64,000 bases of DNA from Bostrychus sinensis (Eukaryota; Chordata; Actinopteri; Gobiiformes; Eleotridae). The position numbers were made by a program, and so were the translations under genes. The stretch covers positions 33,926,411 through 33,990,410 of the forward strand of contig CM036255.1 in the NCBI GenBank assembly GCA_020698575.1. The letters run 5' to 3'. The notes under the pieces were generated by a model that saw only the letters and a list, made by a program, of their open reading frames with translations, did no database searches and was not told where the DNA came from. This document shows, piece by piece, positions 54,201 to 64,000 of the stretch (position 1 is its first letter; the number at the start of each line of letters is the position of its first letter).

Positions 54201-57200
54201 CTGTTGACGCTTCCTTTGTGTGTCCTCTCTGTCCTCACTGTGTCCTCTCTGTCCTCAGTGTGTCCTCTCTGTCCTCACTGTGTCTTCTCTGTCCTCAGTG
54301 TGTCCTCTCTGTCCTCAGTGTGTCCTCTCTGTCCTCACTGTGTCCTCTCTGTCCTCAGTGTGTCCTCTCTGTCCTCAGTGTGTCCTCTCTGTCCTCAGTG
54401 TGTCCTCTCTGTCCTCACTGTGTCTTCTCTGTCCTCACTGTGTCCTCACTGTGTCCTCTCTGTCCTCACTGTGTCCTCTCTGTCCTCACTGTGTTCTCTC
54501 TGTCCTCACTGTGTCCTCTCTGTCCTCAGTGTGTCTTCTCTGTCCTCAGTGTGTCCTCTCTGTTCTCACTGTGTCCTCTCTGTCCTCACTGTGTCTTCTC
54601 TGTCCTCACTGTGTCCTCTCTGTCCTCACTGTGTCCTCCTGTCCTCAGTGTGTCCTCTCTGTCCTCAGTGTGTCCTCAGTGTGTCCTCTCTGTCCTCAGT
54701 GTGTCCTCTGTGTCCTCAGTGTGTCCTCCTGTCCTCAGTGTGTCCTCCTGTCCTCAGTGTGTCCTCTCTGTCCTCAGTGTGTCCTCAGTGTGTCCTCAGT
54801 GTGTCCTCAGCCGCTCCTCTGGTGTCCTCCTGTCCTCAGTGTGTCCTCTGTGTCCTCAGCCGCTCCTCTGGTGTCCTCCTGTCCTCAGTGTGTCCTCTGT
54901 GTCCTCAGCCGCTCCTCTGGTGTCCTCCTGTCCTCAGTGTGTCCTCTGTGTCCTCAGCCGCTCCTCTGGTGTCCTCCTGTCCTCAGTGTGTCCTCTGTGT
55001 CCTCAGCCGCTCCTCTGGTGTCCTCCTGTCCTCACTGTGTCCTCTCTGTCCTCACTGTGTCCTCTCTGTCCTCACTCTGTCCTCAGTGTGTCCTCTGTGT
55101 CCTCAGCCGCTCCTCTGGTGTCCTCCTGTCCCTCTGACTGTGCCTCTCTGATCCAAAATGGCGTCCGCCGCTCAGGAGTTTACTCCATCGTCCTGACGCC
55201 GGGTGTGTCACTTCCTGTTTACTGCGACATGGAGACAGATGGTGAGAAACCAGGTCTAAACCAGGTCTAAACCAGGACTAAACCAGGACTAAAACCAGGA
55301 CTAAACCAGGTCTGAACCCGGACTAAAACCAGGACTAAAACCAGGACTAAACCAGGTCTGAACCCGGACTAAAACCAGGACTAAACCAGGTCTAAACCAG
55401 GACTAAACCAGGACTAAACCAGGTCTGAACCAGGTCTGAACCAGGACTAAACCAGGACTAAACCAGGTCTAAACCAGGTCTGAACCAGGACTAAACCAGG
55501 TCTGAACCAGGACTAAACCAGGTCTGAACCAGGCCTAAACCAGGACTAAACCAGGTCTGAACCAGGACTAAACCAGGTCTGAACCAGGCCTAAACCAGGA
55601 CTTAACCAGGTCTGAACCAGGACTAAAACCAGGACTAAACCAGGACTAAACCAGGTCTGAACCAGGTCTGAACCAGGACTAAACCAGGTCTGAACCAGGA
55701 CTTAACCAGGTCTGAACCAGGACTAAACCAGGTCTGAACCAGGCCTAAACCAGGACTAAAACCAGGGCTAAACCAGGTCTGAACCAGGACTAAAACCAGG
55801 ACTAAACCAGGACTAAACCAGGTCTGAACCAGGTCTGAACCAGGACTAAACCAGGTCTGAACCAGGCCTAAACCAGGACTTAACCAGGTCTGAACCAGGA
55901 CTAAACCAGGTCTGAACCAGGCCTAAACCAGGACTAAAACCAGGGCTAAACCAGGTCTGAACCAGGACTAAAACCAGGACTAAACCAGGACTAAACCAGG
56001 TCTGAACCAGGTCTGAACCAGGACTAAACCAGGTCTGAACCAGGCCTAAACCAGGACTAAACCAGGACTAAAACCAGGTCTGAACCAGGCCTAAACCAGG
56101 ACTAAACCAGGACTAAACCAGGACTAAACCTGGTCTGAACCAGGTCTGAACCAGAACTAAAACCAGGACTAAACCAGGACTAAACCAGGACTAAACCAGG
56201 ACTAAACCAGGTCTGAACCAGGTCTGAACCAGAACTAAAACCAGGACTAAACCAGGACTAAACCAGGACTAAACCAGGACTAGACCAGGACTAAACCAGG
56301 ACTAAAACCAGGTCTGAACCAGGACTAAACCAGGTCTGAACCAGGTCTGAACCAGGCCTAAACCAGGCCTAAACCAGGTCTGAACCAGGTCTGAACCAGG
56401 ACTAAACCAGGTCTGAACCAGGACTAAACCAGGACTAAACCAGGACTAAACCAGGTCTGAACCAGGTCTGAACCAGGACTAAACCAGGACTAAAACCAGG
56501 GCTAAACCAGGTCTGAACCAGGACTAAAACCAGGACTAAAACCAGGACTAAACCAGGACTAAACCAGGTCTAAACCAGGACTGAACCAGGACTAAACCAG
56601 GACTAAAACCAGGGCTAAACCAGGTCTGAACCAGGACTAAAACCAGGACTAAAACCAGGACTAAACCAGGACTAAACCAGGTCTAAACCAGGACTGAACC
56701 AGGACTAAACCAGGACTAAAACCAGGGCTAAACCAGGTCTGAACCAGGACTAAACCAGGACTAAAACCAGGGCTAAACCAGGTCTGAACCAGGACTAAAA
56801 CCAGGACTAAAACCAGGACTAAACCAGGACTAAACCAGGTCTGAACCAGGACTAAACCAGGACTAAAACCAGGGCTAAACCAGGTCTGAACCAGGACTAA
56901 AACCAGGACTAAACCAGGACTAAACCAGGGCTAAACCAGGTCTGAACCAGGACTAAACCAGGACTAAACCAGGACTAAAACCAGGGCTAAACCAGGTCTG
57001 AACCAGGTCTGAACCAGGACTAAACCAGGACTAAAACCAGGGCTAAACCAGGTCTGAACCAGGACTAAAACCAGGACTAAACCAGGACTAAACCAGGGCT
57101 AAACCAGGTCTGAACCAGGACTAAACCAGGACTAAACCAGGACTAAAACCAGGGCTAAACCAGGTCTGAACCAGGACTAAAACCAGGTCTGAACCAGGAC

Positions 57201-60200
57201 TAAACCAGGTCTGAACCAGGACTAAAACCAGGACTAAACCAGGACTAAACCAGGTCTGAACCAGGACTAAACCAGGACTAAAACCAGGGCTAAACCAGGT
57301 CTGAACCAGGACTAAACCAGGACTAAACCAGGACTAAAATCAGGGCTAAACCAGGACTAAACCAGGTCTGAACCAGGACTAAAACCAGGACTAAACCAGG
57401 ACTAAACCAGGTCTGAACCAGGACTAAACCAGGACTAAACCAGGACTAAACCAGGACTAAACCAGGACTAAAACCAGGGCTAAACCAGGTCTGAACCAGG
57501 ACTAAAACCAGGTCTGAACCAGGACTAAAACCAGGTCTGAACCAGGACTAAAACCAGGACTAAACCAGGACTAAAACCAGGTCTGAACCAGGACTAAAAC
57601 CAGGACTAAACCAGGACTAAAACCAGGTCTGAACCAGGACTAAACCAGGACTAAACCAGGACTAAAATCAGGGCTAAACCAGGACTAAACCAGGTCTGAA
57701 CCAGGACTAAAACCAGGACTAAACCAGGACTAAACCAGGACTAAAACCAGGGCTAAACCAGGACTAAACCAGGATTAAACCAGGACTAAAACCAGGACTA
57801 AACCAGGTCTGAACCAGGACTAAACCAGGACTAAACCAGGACTAAAATCAGGGCTAAACCAGGACTAAACCAGGTCTGAACCAGGACTAAAACCAGGACT
57901 AAACCAGGACTAAACCAGGACTAAAACCAGGGCTAAACCAGGACTAAAACCAGGACAAAACCAGGACTAAAACCAGGACTAAACCAGGACTAAACCAGGA
58001 CTAAAACCAGGACTAAACCAGGACTAAACCAGGACTAAACCAGTACTAAACCAGGACTAAAACCAGGACTAAACCAGGACTAAACCAGGTCTGAACCAGG
58101 ACTAAACCAGGACTAAACCAGGACTAAAACCAGGGCTAAACCAGGTCTGAACCAGGACTAAAACCAGGTCTGAACCAGGACTAAACCAGGTCTGAACCAG
58201 GACTAAAACCAGGACTAAACCAGGACTAAACCAGGACTAAACCAGGACTAAACCAGGACTAAACCAGGTCTGAACCAGGACTAAACCAGGACTAAACCAG
58301 GACTAAAACCAGGACTAAAACCAGGACTAAACCAGGTCTAAACCAGGACTAAAACCAGGTCTGAACCAGGATTAAACCAGGTCTGAACCAGGACTAAAAC
58401 CAGGACTAAAACCAGGACTAAACCAGGACTAAACCAGGTCTGAACCAGGACTAAACCAGGACTAAACCAGGACTAAAACCAGGGCTAAACCAGGTCTGAA
58501 CCAGGACTAAAACCAGGGCTAAACCAGGAATAAAACCAGGACTAAACCAGGACTAAACCAGGACTAAAACCAGGTCTGATCCAGGCCTAAACCAGGACTA
58601 AACCAGGACTAAACCAGGTCTGAACCAGGTCTGAACCAGAACTAAAACCAGGACTAAACCAGGACTAAAACCAGGACTAAAACCAGGACTAAACCAGGAC
58701 TAAAACCAGGACTAAACCAGGACTAAAACCAGGACTAAACCAGGTCTGAACCAGATCTGAACCAGAACTAAAACCAGGACTAAACCAGGACTAAACCAGG
58801 ACTAAACCAGGACTAAAACCAGGACTAAACCAGGACTAAAACCAGGTCTGAACCAGGACTAAAACCAGGACTAAACCAGGACTAAACCAGGACTAAAACC
58901 AGGGCTAAACCAGGTCTGAACCAGGACTAAAACCAGGACTAAACCAGGACTAAAACCAGGACTAAACCAGGTCTGAACCAGGACTAAAACCAGGACTAAA
59001 CCAGGACTAAAACCAGGACTAAACCAGGACTTAAACCAGGACTAAACCAGGACTAAACCAGGTCTGAACCAGGACTAAAACCAGGACTAAACCAGGACTA
59101 AACCAGGTCTGAACCAGGACTAAACCAGGACTAAACCAGGACTAAAACCAGGGCTAAACCAGGTCTGAACCAGGACTAAAACCAGGTCTGAACCAGGACT
59201 AAACCAGGTCTGAACCAGGACTAAAACCAGGGCTAAACCAGGACTAAACCAGGACTAAACCAGGACTAAACCAGGACTAAACCAGGACTAAAACCAGGAC
59301 TAAACCAGGTCTGAACCAGGACTAAACCAGGACTAAACCAGGACTAAAACCAGGGCTAAACCAGGTCTGAACCAGGACTAAAACCAGGACTGAACCAGGA
59401 CTAAACCAGGACTAAAACCATGGGCTAAACCATGAGTAAATCAGGTCTGAGCTGAGATTAAACAACCACTAAACTGGGTCTAAACTAAGCCAGGCCTCTT
59501 ACTTGTACTAATACTTGTACTAATAGTTGTACTAATACTTGTACTAATACTTGTACTACTGCAGTACTCCTAATACTCCTGTCCTGTGTTGAGGCGGTGG
59601 GTGGACGGTGTTCCAGCGCCGCCGGGATGGCTCCCTCAGCTTTAACCGCGGCTGGGACGAGTACAGTCTGGGCTTTGGAGACCCCAGAGCGGAGCACTGG
59701 CTCGGGAACACTCCACTCCACCTGCTGGTCACACAGAGGCACTGCAGTCTGAGGATACACCTGCTGGACTGGAGCCACGTCCACCACCACGCCTCCTACG
59801 ACCGCTTCAGGTGAGACAACTGTCCTCAGACACACCTGTACAGGTGAAGACTGTCTCTAAATGTCCACAGACACACCTGTACAGGTGAAGACTGTCTCTA
59901 AATGTCCACAGACACACCTGTACAGGTGAAGTGTCTCTAAATGTCCACAGAGACACCTGTACAGGTGAAGTGTCTCTAAATGTCCACAGAGACACCTGTA
60001 CAGGTGAAGTGTCTCTAAATGTCCACAGACACACCTGCACAGGTGAGGAGTCTCTAAATGTCCACAGACACCTGTACAGGTGAGGAGTCTCTAAATGTCC
60101 TCAGACACACCTGTACAGGTGAAGTGTCTCTAAATGTCCTCAGACACATCTGTACAGGTGAAGTGTCTCTAAATGTCCACAGACACACCTGTACAGGTGA

Positions 60201-62998
60201 AGTGTCTCTAAATGTCCACAGACACCTGTACAGGTGAAGTGTCTCTAAATGTCCTCAGACACACCTGTACAGGTGAAGTGTCTCTAAATGTCCTCAGACA
60301 CACCTGTACAGGTGAAGTGTCTCTAAATGTCCACAGACACCTGTACAGGTGAAGTGTCTCTAAATGTCCACAGACACACCTGTACAGGTGAAGACTGTCT
60401 CTAAATGTCCACAGACACACCTGTACAGGTGAAGTGTCTCTAAATGTCCTCAGACACATCTGTACAGGTGAAGTGTCTCTAAATGTCCACAGACACACCT
60501 GTACAGGTGAAGTGTCTCTAAATGTCCACAGACACCTGTACAGGTGAAGTGTCTCTAAATGTCCTCAGACACACCTGTACAGGTGAAGTGTCTCTAAATG
60601 TCCACAGAGACACCTGCACAGGTGAGGAGTCTCTAAATGTCCACAGACACCTGTACAGGTGAGGAGTCTCTAAATGTCCTCAGACACACCTGTACAGGTG
60701 AAGTGTCTCTAAATGTCCTCAGACACATCTGTACAGGTGAAGTGTCTCTAAATGTCCACAGACACACCTGTACAGGTGAAGTGTCTCTAAATGTCCACAG
60801 ACACCTGTACAGGTGAAGTGTCTCTAAATGTCCTCAGACACACCTGTACAGGTGAAGTGTCTCTAAATGTCCTCAGACACACCTGTACAGGTGAAGTGTC
60901 TCTAAATGTCCACAGACACCTGTACAGGTGAAGTGTCTCTAAATGTCCTCAGACACACCTGTACAGGTGAGGAGTCTCTAAATGTCCACAGACACACCTG
61001 TACAGGTGAGGAGTCTCTAAATGTCCACAGACACCTGTACAGGTGAGGAGTCTCTAAATGTCCTCAGACACACCTGTACAGGTGAAGTGTCTCTAAATGT
61101 CCTCAGACACACCTGTACAGGTGAAGTGTCTCTAAATGTCCTCAGACACACCTGTACAGGTGAAGTGTCTCTAAATGTCCACAGACACCTGTACAGGTGA
61201 GGAGTCTCTAAATGTCCACAGACACACCTGTACAGGTGAGGAGTCTCTAAATGTCCTCAGACACATCTGTACAGGTGAAGTGTCTCTAAATGTCCTCAGA
61301 CACACCTGTACAGGTGAAGTGTCTCTAAATGTCCACAGACACCTGTACAGGTGAAGTGTCTCTAAATGTCCTCAGACACACCTGTACAGGTGAGGAGTCT
61401 CTAAATGTCCACAGACACACCTGTACAGGTGAGGAGTCTCTAAATGTCCACAGACACCTGTACAGGTGAGGAGTCTCTAAATGTCCTCAGACACACCTGT
61501 ACAGGTGAAGTGTCTCTAAATGTCCTCAGACACACCTGTACAGGTGAAGTGTCTCTAAATGTCCTCAGACACACCTGTACAGGTGAAGTGTCTCTAAATG
61601 TCCTCAGACACACCTGTACAGGTGAAGTGTCTCTAAATGTCCTCAGACACACCTGTACAGGTGAAGTGTCTCTAAATTTCCACAGAGACACCTGTACAGG
61701 TGAAGTGTCTCTAAATGTCCTCAGACACACCTGTACAGGTGAAGTGTCTCTAAATGTCCTCAGACACACCTGTACAGGTGAAGTGTCTCTAAATGTCCTC
61801 AGACACACCTGTACAGGTGAAGTGTCTCTAAATTTCCACAGAGACACCTGTACAGGTGAAGTGTCTCTAAATGTCCTCAGACACCTGTACAGGTGAAGTG
61901 TCTCTAAATGTCCTCAGACACCTGTACAGGTGAAGTGTCTCTAAATGTCCTCAGACACAGGTGAAGTGTCTCTGTCTCTGTCGTCTCAGTATCGAGAGCG
62001 AGCAGAACCGGTTCCGCCTGCACCTGTCCGGGTTCAGTGGGACTGTGTCGGACTCGTTCGGTTGGTACCACGACGGTCAGGACTTCAGTTCTCCAGACTC
62101 TGGAGACCTCTGCGCTGAGCTGTGCCACAGCAGCTGGTGGTTCAGGCAGTGCTTCCAGGCCAACCTCAACGGAGTCTACTACCAGGTACACTCCGGACCA
62201 GCTTAGTCCTGGTTTAGTCCTGGTTTAGTCCTAGTTTAGTCCTGGTTTAGTCCTGGTTTAGTCCTGGTTTAGTCCTGGTTCAGTCTTGGTTTACTGGTCC
62301 TGGTTTAGTCCTGGTTTAGTCCTGGTTTAGTCCTGGTTCAGTCTTGGTTTACTGGTCCTGGTTTAGTCCTGGTTTAGTCCTGGTTTAGTCCTGGTTTAGT
62401 CCTAGTTTAGTCCCGGTTTAGTCCCGGTTTAGTCCTGTTATAGTCCCAGTTTAGTCCTGGTTTAGTCCTGGTTCAGTCCTGTTATAGTCCTGGTTTAGTC
62501 CTGGTTTAGTCCTGGTTTAGTCCTGGTTTAGTCCTAGTTTAGTCCTGGTTTAGTCCTGGTTTAGTCCTGGTTTAGTCCTGGTTTAGTCCTGTTATAGTCC
62601 TGGTTTAGTCCTGGTTCAGTCTTGGTTTAGTCCTGTTATAGTCCTGGTTTAGTCCTGGTTTAGTCCTGGTTTAGTCCTGGTTTAGTCCTGGTTTAGTCCT
62701 GGTTCAGTCTTGGTTTAGTCCTGTTATAGTCCTGGTTTAGTCCTGTTATAGTCCTGGTTTAGTCCTGGTTTAGTCCTGGTTTAGTCCTGGTTTAGTCCTG
62801 GTTTAGTCCTGGTTCAGTCTTGGTTTAGTCCTGGTCTTGTTCTGGTCTCAGGGCGGACACTACTCCCTGCGAGCCCAGAACCTCCTGGGTCCGGACGGCC
62901 TGGTCTGGTTCTCCTGGAGGGACTCGGACTTCTACTCCCTGAAGGCCAGCGCCATGATGGTGAGACCGCAGAGCTTCAGGCCGCGCCTCTCGCCGTAG
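51254..62998 (+). CDS. Secreted fibrinogen-related-domain protein, 7 exons, predicted 467 aa
   Basis: Exons inferred from splice sites: 51,254-51,473; 53,298-53,566; 53,749-53,968; 55,107-55,241; 59,594-59,810; 61,990-62,185; 62,852-62,998. They sum to 1,404 bases (468 codons with TAG) and all phases agree. Residues 1-20 are a signal peptide (MVQPGLAWVLLVSALVVVRS). Exon 1 ends in an acidic Asp-Gln repeat. Exon 2 has a Cys-containing segment (CPDLFRC) and a likely coiled coil at about 128-163. Exon 3 has NSS and NLS glycosylation sites. Exons 4-7 (237-467) form the fibrinogen-like domain: CPSDC, VYCDMETDGGGWTVFQRRRDG, HLSGFSGTVSDSFGWYHD, WWFRQCFQANLNGVYY, and a C-terminus ...RPQSFRPRLSP. Likely an angiopoietin-like/fibrinogen-like secreted lectin-type protein; which orthologue I cannot tell. 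Introns are mostly minisatellite, and the exon 4 acceptor is one of several repeated copies. Confidence 0.85.
51503..53275. repeat. Intron 1 minisatellite, 11-bp unit CCAGGACTAA(A/C)
   Basis: About 1.77 kb of AGGACTAAACC and AGGACTAACCC units mixed, with occasional AGGGCTAACCC and AAGACTAAACC variants. It fills intron 1 apart from about 30 bases at each end. Confidence 0.95.
53567..53748 (+). repeat. Intron 2 with G-rich tandem duplication
   Basis: A unit of about 36 bases around TCTGGGGAGGGGGAGGAGCT occurs twice right after the donor. G runs could form a quadruplex on the coding strand. Confidence 0.6.
54220..55106. repeat. Intron 3 minisatellite, TGTCCTCTCTGTCCTCA(C/G)TG
   Basis: A pyrimidine-rich array of about 20-bp units. 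The last part changes to a 49-bp unit that includes a copy of the exon 4 acceptor and first exon bases (CCTCAGCCGCTCCTCTGGTG), starting at 54,811, 54,860, 54,909, 54,958 and 55,007, followed by the copy used at 55,107. Confidence 0.9.
55250..59440. repeat. Intron 4 minisatellite, 11/12-bp unit AGGACTAAA(A)CC and AGGTCTGAACC
   Basis: About 4.2 kb. Units alternate in higher-order patterns, for example AGGTCTGAACC-AGGACTAAAACC-AGGGCTAAACC, repeated as blocks of 60-120 bases. Related to the intron 1 array. Confidence 0.95.
59820..61970. repeat. Intron 5 minisatellite, about 37-39-bp unit with CACCTGTACAGGTG palindrome
   Basis: Unit ACACACCTGTACAGGTGAAG followed by TGTCTCTAAATGTCCTCAG, repeated more than 50 times with small length variants (ACACCTG for ACACACCTG; GAAGACTG, GAGGAG). 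Each unit holds a perfect 14-bp palindrome of two back-to-back E-boxes. Confidence 0.95.
62205..62835. repeat. Intron 6 minisatellite, 11-bp unit TCCTGGTTTAG
   Basis: About 630 bases. The unit is the reverse complement of the CTAAACCAGGA unit of introns 1 and 4, so the same family occurs in both orientations within one gene. Confidence 0.95.
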
Positions 62999-63095
62999 CA
63001 GCAGCGGCGGGACGGCCACGCCTGCGGGGGTCAGAGGCCGCGCCCGCTGTCCTGGGCCCCAGGGTCAGAGGGGCCCAGAAACTGTTCCTCTACTT

Positions 63096-63856
63096 ACCGT
63101 ATTTTCCAGCCTATAAGTGGCTCTGGAGTATAAGTGGCAGTAGCCAAAAAATGCATAATGAAGAAGAAAAAAACGTATATAAGTCGCACTGGACTATAAG
63201 TCGCGTTTTTGGGGGGAAATTTATTTTCCAAAATGCGACACCAAGAACAGACATTTCATGTTGAAAGACAAGTTATAGTAATAATAGAATAGAGAACAAC
63301 AGCTGAATAGGTGTGCGCTATGCTAACGTAACACATTGATGGTTATTCAGCTACATGAAGCATAAACAACGAACTGAATAGGTGTCTCGTATGTTAACGT
63401 AATATATTAACAGTTATTCACATAACTATAGCATAAAGAACATAATATAACAAGTTCACCAAACTCACCATCTCACTCCTAATCGCTAAATCCTTTAAAT
63501 TCTTCATCCTCGGTGTCGCTTCTGAACAACTCCGCCAACTCCGGAGGTAGACGAAGCGCCGCTTCCTCCTCTGCGTGGCTGTCGTCAGACTCAGCATCAG
63601 TTCCATTTCACATTATTCCGCTCTTTCTCAGTTGTCTTTATAGCCTAAGTTGTTAGTGGTAATGTTTACATTTTAAATTGTCAGTGGTACAGGTGCAGCA
63701 GATGCTGTTACACAAGCCTAGAGCGCCCTCTGGTGGCTGTCAGTGTGAAAATAACCAACACCTGAAATATTTTAATATATAAGTCACACCTGAGTATACG
63801 TCGCACCCCAGGCCAGACGATGGAAAAAGTGCGACTTATAGTCCAGAAAATACGGT
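63096..63856. mobile_element. MITE with ACCGTATTTTC... ends
   Basis: ACCGTATTTTCCAGCCTATA at the left and, inverted, the end TATAGTCCAGAAAATACGGT at the right, flanked by TA-containing DNA. Both ends carry the TATAAGTCGCA-type motif found in a widespread teleost element. About 760 bp. An internal frame at 63,418-63,606 (-) is short and unassigned. Confidence 0.75.
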
Positions 63857-64000
63857 ATATTTTCTATTAAAATGGGGCCCCGTTAGTGGGACGTTGGTGA
63901 ATAGAAGAAACCCAACAAGAGCAAAAAATCCTGATCTATAATGTTACTGTTACTCCTAATGTTGGAGGGAATGCTGCTTAATCATTCTCAGTATCTCTTT

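Noticed and set aside
54149..55270. 373-, 323- and 305-aa Cys/Ser/Leu/Pro frames
   Set aside because: All three frames are open through the TGTCCTC minisatellite. Only the last part (from 55,107) is a real exon.
61440..61896. Frames with 13-residue repeats on both strands in intron 5
   Set aside because: A 39-base repeat stays open in any frame without a stop in the unit. It lies between well-supported exons 5 and 6.
59820..61970. CRISPR-like regular palindromic repeats
   Set aside because: Units are contiguous with no unique spacers, in an intron of a vertebrate gene. This is a minisatellite.
63418..63606. 62-aa minus-strand frame (start MELMLSL)
   Set aside because: Lies inside the MITE bounded by inverted ends, has no recognisable domain, and is probably a chance frame of the element.

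Overview
The window looks like teleost fish genomic DNA. It is AT-rich and split by introns, and it carries fish-type mobile elements (R2-like, CR1/L2-like and RTE-like LINE pieces, Tc1, hAT and several MITEs). Its main content is a multi-cluster immunoglobulin light-chain locus. No bacterial-style genes, CRISPR arrays, tRNA or rRNA genes were seen.

Positions 1.8-46 kb hold the light-chain locus. I count 14 V segments, 5 J segments and 5 C exons. Clusters A (V1, V2, J, C; 1.8-8.8 kb), C (V6, J, C; 20.8-24.3 kb) and D (V9, V10, J, C; 30.1-34.6 kb) are on the + strand. Clusters B (V4, J, C; 16.3-13.9 kb, with V5 further upstream) and E (V14, J, C; 46.0-43.5 kb) are on the - strand. V3, V7, V8, V11, V12 and V13 lie between clusters in orientations that would need inversional joining to the nearest J. 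Every intact V ends in a 12-bp-spacer RSS and every J starts with a 23-bp-spacer RSS, which is the kappa-like layout. Two V families share the locus: family 1 (leader ending CCCFT, FR1 starting QVTVTQ; V1-V4, V6, V9, V12, V14, with relics V7 and V11) and family 2 (FR1 starting DIILTQ; V5, V8, V13, relic V10). Likely functional: V2-V6, V8, V9, V12-V14. V1 has a stop in its germline CDR3; V7, V10 and V11 are pseudogenes.

The clusters arose by recent duplication and inversion. The five C exons encode the same protein apart from a run of 5 or 6 glycines. A near-identical inverted repeat (about 26.0-30.3 kb against 36.6-42.65 kb) flanks cluster D. Its right arm alone carries a 1,721-bp Tc1 element with a clean TA duplication.

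Positions 46.8-49 kb hold a decayed RTE-like LINE, and 50.2-51.0 kb a trinucleotide-type repeat. From 51,254 to 62,998 lies a seven-exon gene on the + strand for a secreted protein with a C-terminal fibrinogen-related domain (predicted 467 aa). Its exons splice in frame, but its introns are almost entirely minisatellite. The window ends with a MITE at 63.1-63.86 kb.
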